From positions 1 through 35,509 of the forward strand of contig CAKPDW010000007.1 in the NCBI GenBank assembly GCA_934149115.1: a DNA stretch of 35,509 nt, in the 5' to 3' direction. The notes under the pieces are model-generated. The model was not told the origin of the DNA and searched no databases. It worked only from the letters and a program-made list of their open reading frames with translations. A program made the translations under genes and the position numbers. Shown here piece by piece: positions 24,990 through 33,131 of this stretch. Positions within the stretch are counted from its first letter, which is position 1. The number at the start of each line of letters is the position of its first letter. Source of the DNA: an uncultured Clostridia bacterium. Lineage in GTDB: Bacteria > Bacillota > Clostridia > TANB77 > CAG-508.

Positions 24990-25556
24990 TTATTTCCCCA
25001 CATTTTTCCAAACTTCTTGTTTATTCATTTCTATATATCTTTCTAAAATTTTTCTATCTCTTAATACAATAAATTTTGTATGGTACACAGATTCATATTT
25101 GGAAGCAACTAATTCACTGTAACAATTTGTTATAAGTTCTAGTGCTTTTTCAGGAGTCTCCCACAATAATTTTGCTCCTTCATCTTTTTCTTTCTTCGTT
25201 ACATTTAATTGTTTAGTATCTTTTAAAACTTTTCCTACAAAAATATACGAAATTTGTTTAAAATTATCTAATGACTTATATTCCTCAGCTGTTCCTATAC
25301 GTTCTATAATTTCTACTTCACAACCAGTTTCTTCTAACACTTCCCTTTTAAATGCTTCTTCTGGTTCTTCTTCACCTTCTAATCCTCCACCAGGTAATTT
25401 ATACTCATTTTTATTGCTTTTATTAAATACTGCTATTTTCCCATCTTCTCTTATAACAATTCCTCTTGCACCTAGTCTTAATCGTGGATTTTTCATTTCT
25501 ATAGGTGTCTCTCCTATATCTTGATCTGTTATTTTACATATTAATTCTTCTTTCAA
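24990..25556 (-). CDS. Nudix hydrolase with TTG start
   Basis: 188 residues. The Nudix box is intact: G57, E63, R71, E72, E75, E76 and G78 in LPGGGLEGEEEPEEAFKREV LEETG. The N-terminus IVIREDGKIAVFNKSNKNEYKLPGG gives the usual first strands. The start is TTG behind a perfect AGGAGGTG with 7-base spacing; no ATG is better placed. It is followed by about 150 bases with a weak hairpin (AAGGGAT/ATCCCTT near 24948-24971) before the next Nudix gene. Substrate unknown. Confidence 0.83.
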   Translation of the reverse strand: MKEELICKITDQDIGETPIEMKNPRLRLGARGIVIREDGKIAVFNKSNKNEYKLPGGGLEGEEEPEEAFKREVLEETGCEVEIIERIGTAEEYKSLDNFKQISYIFVGKVLKDTKQLNVTKKEKDEGAKLLWETPEKALELITNCYSELVASKYESVYHTKFIVLRDRKILERYIEMNKQEVWKNVGK

Positions 25557-25567
25557 AATTTCACCTC

Positions 25568-25786
25568 CTAAACAAACATTTCACTCCAAAAATTATTATC
25601 ACTAAATTCAAGTCCTTTTTCACTCACATTATACCAAAATTTATCTTCTTCAGATGCTTCACCTTGGCTAATTAAATAACTGATTTGCAAAATACCCATT
25701 ACATTGGCAATATCAAAAAATACTGGAAACATTTTTGCACACAATATTTTTTCTATCCGAAACCAAAAAACTAACACCTTATGCAC
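25568..25786 (-). CDS. Hypothetical 72-residue protein, possibly a remnant
   Basis: An open frame with a GTG start and no ribosome site, 57 bases after the rloB stop and 11 bases before the Nudix start. It is hydrophobic in the first half (MFPVFFDIANVMGILQISYLI) and acidic later (EASEEDKFWYNVSEKGLEF). I do not recognise the family. The lack of a ribosome site suggests the 3' end of a lost gene rather than a functional small protein. Confidence 0.35.
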   Translation of the reverse strand: MHKVLVFWFRIEKILCAKMFPVFFDIANVMGILQISYLISQGEASEEDKFWYNVSEKGLEFSDNNFWSEMFV

Positions 25787-25843
25787 TACACAAAGTTCTT
25801 AAGAAAAATTAATTATGCTTCTTCATCCGTTGTGATTATTTTC

Positions 25844-26452
25844 CTATAATCTTTTATTTATTTCATCTATCCAACTTTCATCATCATCTTCAAATCTTCC
25901 AATAAACTTTAATATATTAGTACTTGATGCAACATTGTCATTTGTCGATAACTTAGCTACATTCTTCTTCATCTGTTCATAATTACTTCTTTTAATCTTG
26001 CTAAACAACTCTTTTCGTTGATTTTCTGTAGCTTTATAGTTATCAATACCAATATATTCTTTTATATATTTACTATTTATAGCCTTACTTTGACTCGTCA
26101 ACTTTATTACAGCAAAATGTGAAAGTATTATTTGCATTGTACATGGATTTCCAAATATCACAATATCATCTGCTACATTCTCCCCATGAAAATCATTTAT
26201 CTTTTGTTTAATTTCTTTATATTTTTCTGATGGTCCTTTATCTGTATCACAGAATATTAAAACCAAAGAATATGAATCTGATTGATATTTTTCTTGATAC
26301 CTTGCTATTATTGTATTTATTGATTTTGCATTTACTGTAGTGAAATCATATTTATTTGAAAATACTGCCTTACTTTTCAATGTCTCAATATATTCTAATT
26401 CTTCATACCCTTCGCATATAATACATATCTTTTTACCTTTATATTTCCTCAT
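25844..26452 (-). CDS. rloB: RloB-like TOPRIM-type nuclease, partner of the upstream ATPase
   Basis: 202 residues. It begins with a strand and acidic turn typical of a TOPRIM fold: IICEGYEELEYI (Glu14), then LIFCDTDKG (Asp69, Asp71), and the family's NPC...HF segment (GNPCTMQIILSHF). In RloB proteins the text is usually NPCFExW...HF; here the Glu is missing, so this site is degenerate. TOPRIM proteins of this type are predicted nucleases or tRNA-targeting effectors in RloA/RloB (AbiL-like) phage-defence pairs. The gene overlaps the ATPase gene by 14 bases and has its own GGAGGT site inside it, so equimolar, coupled expression is likely. Confidence 0.77.
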   Translation of the reverse strand: MRKYKGKKICIICEGYEELEYIETLKSKAVFSNKYDFTTVNAKSINTIIARYQEKYQSDSYSLVLIFCDTDKGPSEKYKEIKQKINDFHGENVADDIVIFGNPCTMQIILSHFAVIKLTSQSKAINSKYIKEYIGIDNYKATENQRKELFSKIKRSNYEQMKKNVAKLSTNDNVASSTNILKFIGRFEDDDESWIDEINKRL

Positions 26453-27689
26453 TATCCACCTCCAATAAGGTAGATATTAAATCTGGTTCAGGTATCGCTC
26501 CAAATTCACCTTTAATATATTTTTCTTGTATATTCGATGTATCTCTTACTCCGTTTTCTGCATAACTAAATTCTTTTAATGAATATAAATCCGTTCCATT
26601 TTCATCTTTGTCTGTAAACCATATTTGCTCTTTTCTAAACATTCTCTTACAATCTAATAAACTTATATCATGAAGTGTTGCTATTAATTGTGCATTTTTA
26701 TTTATTTCATTATTAAACATACTAATTATTGCTCTTGTAATTTTAAAATGTAAACTACTATCTAACTCATCAATTACTAATGTTTTTCCTTGTTCTATTG
26801 CTTCTATTACATAACTTGCAAGAGCCGCAAATTTTCTTGTTCCTAATGAATCAAATATTATACTTGGTACTGCTTGCCCTTTATAAACAGATACAATTTT
26901 GATTTGGTCCATAAAGTTTTGATTTTTTAAAATTTTTTCATCTACAACTTTTTCATCTATTCCCAAATTCAAATCTTCAATATACCTATAGTCTTCCAAA
27001 TATAAATCAGCATTCTTAATAAACTCAACAACTTTTTCCGTTTCAGCATCTTCTTTTTTTAACATTTGTATTGTTTTTGAGTTTGGTATTTTATTCATAT
27101 CTACTATTTCAATACTATTTGCTATACCTGTTAATATTGCTTTTATTTTCTCTAATATAGGAAATTTCTCAACTTGCACTGTATATATTAAAATATTGTT
27201 ATTAGAAGCAATATTTAGTACTTTTTCTAATTCTTTATCTTGTGGACATTCATATTTTTCATTTATTGTATCTTTTAAAAATATTAGTTCTTCTTTTTCA
27301 TTACTATATTGGTCTTTTACTATTTCACACATTTTTTCATATATATACATTCTCTTTTTAGCATCAAATTTATATTCATATAAATATTCTTTTTCTCCAT
27401 ATATAAATGAAATTTCTTCTTCGCAAATACTACTGTCTATAAATATATTTGAATCTAAGTGTATTTTCTTATTTAATAAAGTTTCTTTAATCGCTTTCAT
27501 ACAGTTTATCAAAGTAGTTTTTCCCGTATTATTTGGACCATAAACTACTGCGGATTTTAATATATTGAGATTGTCATTTATATTAATTACATTTGACGAA
27601 AATTTTTTAGTCCTCATATCTGCTTTTAAACTCATTTCTATTGTATTATTAAAAGCAAAACAATTATTAAACTTTAAACTTGTTATCAT
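26439..27689 (-). CDS. rloA: RloA/AbiLi-like AAA ATPase of a defence pair
   Basis: 416 residues. The Walker A motif is GPNNTGKTT (51-59), the Walker B is LVIDELDSSLHF with Asp307/Glu308, and ATLHD with His340 is the switch histidine of OLD/ABC-like ATPases. The middle part (100-230) is a variable coil region. The C-terminus has FGAIPEPDL, like the GAIP end of RloA proteins. ATPases of this kind sense phage infection and release a TOPRIM partner; here the next gene encodes that partner. The long frame starts with a TTG, but GGAGGGA lies just before the ATG at 27689, which I use. Promoter and palindrome upstream: see 27714-27759. Confidence 0.8.
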   Translation of the reverse strand: MITSLKFNNCFAFNNTIEMSLKADMRTKKFSSNVININDNLNILKSAVVYGPNNTGKTTLINCMKAIKETLLNKKIHLDSNIFIDSSICEEEISFIYGEKEYLYEYKFDAKKRMYIYEKMCEIVKDQYSNEKEELIFLKDTINEKYECPQDKELEKVLNIASNNNILIYTVQVEKFPILEKIKAILTGIANSIEIVDMNKIPNSKTIQMLKKEDAETEKVVEFIKNADLYLEDYRYIEDLNLGIDEKVVDEKILKNQNFMDQIKIVSVYKGQAVPSIIFDSLGTRKFAALASYVIEAIEQGKTLVIDELDSSLHFKITRAIISMFNNEINKNAQLIATLHDISLLDCKRMFRKEQIWFTDKDENGTDLYSLKEFSYAENGVRDTSNIQEKYIKGEFGAIPEPDLISTLLEVDNEEI

Positions 27690-27713
27690 AATAACTCCCT
27701 CCAATTTGTTATT

Positions 27714-27742
27714 AGTATATCATCTTTTCATTTTTTATGCAA
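27714..27742 (-). promoter_or_regulatory. Promoter of the rloA-rloB operon
   Basis: On the - strand, -35 TTGCAT (27737-27742) and -10 TATACT (27714-27719) are 17 bases apart and 25 bases upstream of the start at 27689. Confidence 0.6.
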
Positions 27743-27759
27743 TATATATGCATAAAAAA
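27731..27759. promoter_or_regulatory. Palindrome overlapping the rloA -35, candidate operator
   Basis: Arms TTTTTTATGCA (27731-27741) and its complement (27749-27759) surround 7 A/T bases. It covers the -35 region of the defence operon, the classic position for a repressor site. The 11-bp symmetric arms are longer than expected by chance, even in AT-rich DNA. Confidence 0.55.
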
Positions 27760-27856
27760 TATAATTTATTATATAATATGCCCATTTTCACTAAAAATAC
27801 ACTTATATAGAACAAAAACAAACATTAATAACATTTGCACCAATTATATAAATAAA

Positions 27857-27899
27857 TTGCCGTTTTAGTTCGTAAATTTTATTTAAACTAAAACGGCAA
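27857..27899 (-). terminator. Terminator after rlmD
   Basis: A perfect 14-bp stem (27857-27870 with 27886-27899), TTGCCGTTTTAGTT and complement. On the - strand it is followed by a T-rich run. It ends the rlmD transcript before the defence operon. Confidence 0.85.
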
Positions 27900-27993
27900 A
27901 ATATTAAAAATTCAAATACCTAAAGTTCTTTTTATAAAAGTTTTCATACATTTTCTTGTCTCTCTTTTATAAATTATAATGTGTACCAATTCA

Positions 27994-28018
27994 ATTAGCT
28001 AGACGCTGTCTAGCTAAT
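27994..28018. repeat. Second strong hairpin just after the rlmD stop
   Basis: An 11-bp perfect stem (27994-28004 with 28008-28018), ATTAGCTAGAC, around a 3-base GCT loop, about 27 bases past the rlmD stop. No T tract follows, so it is not a standard terminator. It may protect the mRNA 3' end or bind a protein. Together with the terminator it makes up most of the gene-free stretch 27690-28044. Confidence 0.7.
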
Positions 28019-28044
28019 CAAAAATGCAAAACATTTTTCAACTA

Positions 28045-29397
28045 TTACTTTAACCTTAGCACTGTCACACACTCCACATGCCCTGTAAAAGGAAACATAT
28101 CAACTGGAGTAACTTCGCCGATTTCATACTTTTCACTCAATAGTTTCAAATCCCTTGCTAATGTAGCTGGATTGCAACTTACATAAACAATTTTTTTAGG
28201 AGATATTTCTAGAATTGTATCTATTGCTGTTTTGTCACAACCTTTTCTTGGTGGGTCTATGAAAATTACGTCTGCATTTATTTTGTTTTTGCTAATAAAT
28301 TCTGGTAACGTCTTTTCAACATCACCAACAAAAAATTCTGCATTTTCAATACCATTTTCTTTTGCATTTTTCTTTGCATCTTCAATTGCTTGTGGTATAG
28401 TTTCAATCCCATACAATTTTTTTATTTTCTTTGAAGCACATATTCCTATTGTTCCTATTCCACAATATAAATCAAAAATTGTTTCATCTCCATTTAGTTC
28501 TGCACCTTTTATTGCTGTTGCATATAATGTTTCTGTTTGAATTGGATTAACTTGATAAAAAGACATTGGAGAAATTTTAAATTTAAATCCTAACAATTCA
28601 TCATAAATATATCCATCACCAAATAAGATGATATTTTTATTTCCTAATATTACATTTGTATTTTTAGAGTTTACATTTTTTACAACAGTTTTTATTTCAT
28701 GATATTTTCTTGTAAGAAATTCTATTAATTCTTTTTCTTTGCTTATCTTTTCTTCATTTGAAACAATTGTAACCATAACTTCATTTGTCTTAATTCCAAT
28801 TCTCAAGACTAAATGACGAATTTGTCCTTTTCTTTTATTTTCATCATAAACAGGAATGTTATTCTCTACAATAAAATCGAAAATGTCATTTGCGATATTT
28901 TGTAAAAGTTCATTTTGAATCATGCATTTTTTAGTTTCAATAATTCTATGTGATCTTTGTGCGAACACTCCCATAACTGGATTACCATCACTATTTACTC
29001 CAACTGGATACTGTAATTTATTTCGATAAAAATATGGTTTTTCCATTCCAATAACATTATTAACTTTAGTATCTATTCCTTGCTTTTTTAAAGTATTTAT
29101 AACAACATTTTTCTTTATCTCTAAAGTCTTTTCATATTTCATATGTCTCATCACACATCCACCACATTTTGAATATGTCTCACAATCAGTTTCTTTCCTA
29201 TACTCTGATTTTTCTAAAATCTTTTCAACCTTTCCAAAACCATGTGATGAAAGTACTTTTAAAATCTTTACTTTTACTTTTTCACCTTTTATAGTATTAG
29301 GAATAAAAATAGTAAAATTATCAATTTTTGCAATTCCTTCTCCTGCTACACCATTATCTATAATTTCTACTTCATAAATTTCATTCTTTTTAATCAC
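28045..29397 (-). CDS. rlmD: 23S rRNA (uracil-C5)-methyltransferase, RlmD/RlmCD (RumA) family
   Basis: 450 residues. Order: TRAM RNA-binding domain (about 1-60), [4Fe-4S] cysteines Cys72, Cys78, Cys81 and Cys158, the SAM-binding FDLYCGIGTIGI, FIDPPRKGCD, and the catalytic Cys408 in VYVSCNPATLARDL, then the PVDMFPFTGHVECV end. It methylates C5 of a uracil in 23S rRNA (position 1939, and in Gram-positives often also 747, known for RlmCD) with SAM. GTG start; the ribosome site is moderate (GGAG). It is transcribed alone from the promoter at 29433-29461. Confidence 0.92.
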   Translation of the reverse strand: MIKKNEIYEVEIIDNGVAGEGIAKIDNFTIFIPNTIKGEKVKVKILKVLSSHGFGKVEKILEKSEYRKETDCETYSKCGGCVMRHMKYEKTLEIKKNVVINTLKKQGIDTKVNNVIGMEKPYFYRNKLQYPVGVNSDGNPVMGVFAQRSHRIIETKKCMIQNELLQNIANDIFDFIVENNIPVYDENKRKGQIRHLVLRIGIKTNEVMVTIVSNEEKISKEKELIEFLTRKYHEIKTVVKNVNSKNTNVILGNKNIILFGDGYIYDELLGFKFKISPMSFYQVNPIQTETLYATAIKGAELNGDETIFDLYCGIGTIGICASKKIKKLYGIETIPQAIEDAKKNAKENGIENAEFFVGDVEKTLPEFISKNKINADVIFIDPPRKGCDKTAIDTILEISPKKIVYVSCNPATLARDLKLLSEKYEIGEVTPVDMFPFTGHVECVTVLRLK

Positions 29398-29432
29398 GAC
29401 ACTCTACTCCATCTCTTATTTTTACGTCATCT

Positions 29433-29461
29433 ATTTTATCAAAATTTTTACAAAATCACAA
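29433..29461 (-). promoter_or_regulatory. Sigma-A promoter of rlmD
   Basis: On the - strand, TTGTGA (29456-29461) and TAAAAT (29433-29438) are 17 bases apart, about 36 bases before the start codon. Confidence 0.6.
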
Positions 29462-29742
29462 CTTGTTTTGCTCAAAGTATTCAATAAAAGCCCCCTAAAA
29501 AATTAATATTATTGTAACACTTTAAAATTTGCATCTTATCGTGTACAAAATTGCAAAACTATATCATGTACACTCTATTTCGACGTAATAACATATTCTT
29601 TAAATTTTCCCACAGTATTAAAATCATAGAATAATAACATTTTCATTTATTATAACTTTTTTAAGTCCACACCTTTAGTCACGTGCAAAATTTGCAAAGC
29701 AAATAAGAGAAAGACATAAATCTTTCTCTTATCCAAAATCAA
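29462..29742. other. Gene-free gap between rlmD and spoIVA
   Basis: No open frame with a ribosome site. Contains the spoIVA terminator at its right end (29703-29732) and otherwise only AT-rich sequence. Confidence 0.5.
29703..29732 (-). terminator. Terminator of spoIVA
   Basis: A perfect 12-bp stem (29703-29714 with 29721-29732), ATAAGAGAAAGA and complement, loop CATAAA, 11 bases after the spoIVA stop. Confidence 0.8.
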
Positions 29743-31221
29743 CTATAAAATAATGCAAATCAATCCACCACTACCCTCATTTACAATTCTTTGCAATGTC
29801 TCCTGTATCTTCATTTGAGCTTCTTCAGGCATTCTAGCTAACTTATTTTGCAATCCCTCATTAACCAAATCATGCACACTCTTTCCAAAAATATTAGAAT
29901 CCCATATTTTCTTTTTATCCTCTTCAAACTCTGAAAGCAAATAATTTACAAGTTCCTCAGACTGCTTCTCACTACCCACTATAGGCGAAATCTCAGTTTC
30001 AGTATTAATCCTTATCATATGTAAAGAGGGTGCTTTAGCTTTTAACTTAACACCAAATTTTGATCCCTGTCTTATAATTTCAGGCTCTTCCAAAATCAAA
30101 TCATCAACAGTTGGGTTAACAATTCCATATCCTTTTTCTCTCACTTCATGCAACGCATATTCAAGCTTATCATATTCTTTTTTAATTCTTGAAAACTCTG
30201 TAATTTTTGCAAATAATTTTCCTTCATCTGCGATTTCTTCCCCAGTAATTTCAGTAAGAACTTTATAAAACAATTCATCTTTAAGACTAATGCTTAATTC
30301 AACATTTCCTGTTCCTAAATCAATTTTTGTAATCTCTGTCCTTGTAATTACTTGTGTAGATTGTAATCTAGCAACATCATCATTAACCTCTTTTAATTTT
30401 TTTGTATTAGCAAAACAATCCTTAATTTCACTAAACAATTCTGTTTTAATTTCATTTGTATCTTGTAACCCTTCAATCCATCTTGGAAATTTTATATTTA
30501 TTTGCTCAATTGGAAATTCAAACAAAATTTTAGAAAAAATATCATTTATATTTTCTAAAGATAGTTCTGTACAATTTAAAGGAACAACTGCTGTATTATA
30601 CTTATCTTCAAGTTCACAAGCAAGTCGTTTATTTTCTTCACTAAAAGGATCTTCTGCATTTAAAACAATAACAAAAGGCTTTTGTTTTGCTGTTAATTCT
30701 CTTGCAACTCTTTCTTCTGGCTCAACATAATCTTCTCTTGGAATTCCTGTAATAGAACCGTCTGTTGTTACTAAAATAGCTATACTTGAATGTTCTTCAA
30801 TAACTTTTTTGGTACCAATCTCAGCAGCTCTCTCAAAAGGAATTTCTTCAGCAGACCATGGTGTTTTAACCATTCTTGGCATATCATCTTCTAAATAACC
30901 AATTGCATTATTAACTAAGTAACCAACACAATCTACCATTCTTGTTTTTAATTTTAAATTATCTGCAATCGTGATTTCCACCGCTTCATTAGGAATAAAT
31001 TTTGGTTCTGTTGTCATAATTGTCTTTCCAGCAGCACTTTGTGGCAATTCATCAATTGCACGCTCTCTTTTATATTCATTAGCTATATTAGGCAATACTA
31101 ACAATTCCATAAACTTTTTAATAAATGTTGATTTTCCAGTTCTCACAGGGCCAACAACTCCCACATAAATATCGCCATCTGTTCTTTCTGCAATATCCTT
31201 ATATATATCCAAATTCTCCAT
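29743..31221 (-). CDS. spoIVA: SpoIVA, spore coat basement-layer ATPase
   Basis: 492 residues, exactly the length usual for SpoIVA. It polymerises on the mother-cell side of the forespore membrane, driven by ATP hydrolysis, and forms the base on which the spore coat (and cortex control) is built. Walker A GPVRTGKS is at 24-31, with Lys30; the TRAFAC-like domain continues through VDCVGYL, IAILVTTDGSI and FVIVLNAEDPF. The C-terminus GSGGLICIIL is the conserved membrane-contact tail. An AGGAGG precedes the ATG. On the - strand at 31307-31314, CATACAGT fits a sigma-E -10 element, as expected for mother-cell expression, but a matching -35 is poor. Its presence shows that the organism belongs to an endospore-forming lineage. 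Confidence 0.97.
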   Translation of the reverse strand: MENLDIYKDIAERTDGDIYVGVVGPVRTGKSTFIKKFMELLVLPNIANEYKRERAIDELPQSAAGKTIMTTEPKFIPNEAVEITIADNLKLKTRMVDCVGYLVNNAIGYLEDDMPRMVKTPWSAEEIPFERAAEIGTKKVIEEHSSIAILVTTDGSITGIPREDYVEPEERVARELTAKQKPFVIVLNAEDPFSEENKRLACELEDKYNTAVVPLNCTELSLENINDIFSKILFEFPIEQINIKFPRWIEGLQDTNEIKTELFSEIKDCFANTKKLKEVNDDVARLQSTQVITRTEITKIDLGTGNVELSISLKDELFYKVLTEITGEEIADEGKLFAKITEFSRIKKEYDKLEYALHEVREKGYGIVNPTVDDLILEEPEIIRQGSKFGVKLKAKAPSLHMIRINTETEISPIVGSEKQSEELVNYLLSEFEEDKKKIWDSNIFGKSVHDLVNEGLQNKLARMPEEAQMKIQETLQRIVNEGSGGLICIIL

Positions 31222-31306
31222 AACACCCTCCTAAATTCCATTGGACTACTACTTTTAATTAATGTATATTTAGTTTTTTATAATTTATTCCTAAAATTTT
31301 TTAAAC

Positions 31307-31314
31307 ACTGTATG
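31307..31314 (-). promoter_or_regulatory. Candidate sigma-E -10 element before spoIVA
   Basis: CATACAGT on the - strand matches the sigma-E -10 consensus about 86 bases upstream of the spoIVA start. No good -35 was found at normal spacing, so this is tentative. Confidence 0.35.
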
Positions 31315-31379
31315 ATTTTTATTCTCTCCAAATTTCTTTTACCCTATATTTCATCAATATTTAGCACTCTTATAACAAA

Positions 31380-31409
31380 TGTATTATTTTCAAAAATTTG
31401 CTAATACTA
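31380..31409 (+). promoter_or_regulatory. Candidate sigma-G-like promoter of the ger operon
   Basis: TGTATT (31380-31385) and AATACTA (31403-31409), 17 bases apart, resemble a forespore sigma-G promoter and lie about 40 bases before the gerA-type gene. Known ger operons are sigma-G dependent; the match here is only partial. Confidence 0.35.
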
Positions 31410-31450
31410 TAAATAATTACATTTAACAATACACATAAAGGAGAATAAAT

Positions 31451-33121
31451 ATGTCAAAAAATAAATTTTTAAATGAATTATTTTCTTTTGATCCATCAAC
31501 ACATTACTCATACAACCTATCCGAAACACAAATATCTAATAATGAGCAAGAACAAAAAATCAATCAAAAAGTCTCAAAATATTTACAAGAAAATTTAACC
31601 TATCTAACAGTAAAATACAACGCTCTAATAAACAGCGATATAGTAATTAGAAAATTCACACTAAACGGCAAAGGAAAACAATATAATGCAGCTCTAATAT
31701 ATATAGATGGAATGGTAAACTCAGACATAGTAAATCATTACGTTTTAAATCCACTTATGCACAAAAATCAAACTAATACAGAAAAATCAACAGAAACACT
31801 AATCATAAATAAAAATACAGATTTAAACTTTCATACAACCCAAACACCCGAACTACAAAATATAATATACAACTCCCTAATAAGCCAAAATTCAATAAAA
31901 ACTGAAAGTGAATTTTCAAATATAATACCTGAAATTAATGCAGGATTCACATGTCTTTTAGTAGACACATTAGATCAAGCATTTTGTGTTGAAGCCAAAG
32001 GTTATGAAACAAGAAGTGTAACAAAACCAGAAAATGAAGTTGTAGTGCGTGGTTCGCAAGAAGCTTTTGTTGAAAATATACGTACAAACACATCAATGAT
32101 TCGTAGAATTATAAATAATGAAAATCTAATAATTGAGCAATTATCTCTTGGAAAAATTACTAAAACAGCTGTCTCATTTTGTTATATGAAAAATATTGCA
32201 AATGAAGATCTAGTAAATGAAGTACGTTTTAGACTTTGTAATATAGATATAGACTCTATTATAAATTCTGGAACAATTGAACAATTAATTCAAGATAGTT
32301 CAAGCATACTATTTCCTCAAACTTTTGCTACAGAACGATGTGATAGAGCATGTAATAACATTTTAGAAGGAAGAATTGTAATTCTCGTAAACGGAAACCC
32401 TTACGCCTTAATAGTTCCAGCAATATTAATAGACTTCATTACATCACCAGAAGACATCAACTTAAGACATCAATACGGGAATTTAATACGTGTCATCCGT
32501 TCCATAGCCTTCTTCGTAGCAATGTTTATGCCAGCATTATATGTAGCAGTAACAAATTTTCATCAAGAACTTCTCCCAACTGACTTAGTTTTTGCAATAT
32601 CAGCAATGAGGCGTTCTATTCCATTTCCAGTAATAGTCGAGCTTTTAATAATGGAAATCTCATTTGAATTAATAAGAGAAGCTAGCTTAAGAGTTCCAGC
32701 GCCAATAGGCTCAACCATAGGAATTATCGGTGGTTTAATCCTAGGTGAAGCAGCCGTATCAGCTAATTTAGTAACTCCCCTACTAATTATAATAGTTGCC
32801 GTCACAGGTATTTGCTCATATGCAATTCCTGATTTTTCATTAAACTTTACAATCAGAACATTTCGATTTATGTATATAATTTTAGGATATATTGCAGGTT
32901 TTTTAGGAATTAGTTTTGGAATGTTCATACAACTAATTCTATTATCAAATTTACAATCATTTGGCGCATCATATTTTTCACCATATCTGCCACCAACAAA
33001 CAAAAACACAGACTCATCATTCTTTATAAAACCTATTTGGAAAAAAGAAAACAGAAGCTCATTCTTAAATACAAAACGTCCTGTTCAAGAAGACAAAGTA
33101 AGTATGAAATGGAAATACTAA
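31451..33121 (+). CDS. GerA-family spore germination receptor, A subunit
   Basis: 556 residues, the GerAA/GerKA type. The N-terminal soluble half (about 1-290) has the two-subdomain signal-binding part; then EGRIVILVNGNPYAL, the membrane part with about five helices (RSIAFFVAMFMPALYVA, PFPVIVELLIMEISFELIREA, PAPIGSTIGIIGGLILGEAAV) and a short hydrophilic tail. It forms an inner-membrane nutrient receptor with the B and C subunits that starts germination and ion release. AAAGGAG sits 7 bases before the ATG. First gene of gerA-gerB-gerC, spaced by 10 and 3 bases. The nutrient it senses cannot be read from sequence. Confidence 0.95.
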   Translation: MSKNKFLNELFSFDPSTHYSYNLSETQISNNEQEQKINQKVSKYLQENLTYLTVKYNALINSDIVIRKFTLNGKGKQYNAALIYIDGMVNSDIVNHYVLNPLMHKNQTNTEKSTETLIINKNTDLNFHTTQTPELQNIIYNSLISQNSIKTESEFSNIIPEINAGFTCLLVDTLDQAFCVEAKGYETRSVTKPENEVVVRGSQEAFVENIRTNTSMIRRIINNENLIIEQLSLGKITKTAVSFCYMKNIANEDLVNEVRFRLCNIDIDSIINSGTIEQLIQDSSSILFPQTFATERCDRACNNILEGRIVILVNGNPYALIVPAILIDFITSPEDINLRHQYGNLIRVIRSIAFFVAMFMPALYVAVTNFHQELLPTDLVFAISAMRRSIPFPVIVELLIMEISFELIREASLRVPAPIGSTIGIIGGLILGEAAVSANLVTPLLIIIVAVTGICSYAIPDFSLNFTIRTFRFMYIILGYIAGFLGISFGMFIQLILLSNLQSFGASYFSPYLPPTNKNTDSSFFIKPIWKKENRSSFLNTKRPVQEDKVSMKWKY

Positions 33122-33131
33122 GGAGGAATTT

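Noticed and set aside
32563..33009. Long frame antisense to the gerA-type gene (and 33689-34003 opposite the permease)
   Set aside because: They are shadows of well-supported membrane-protein genes and lack ribosome sites.
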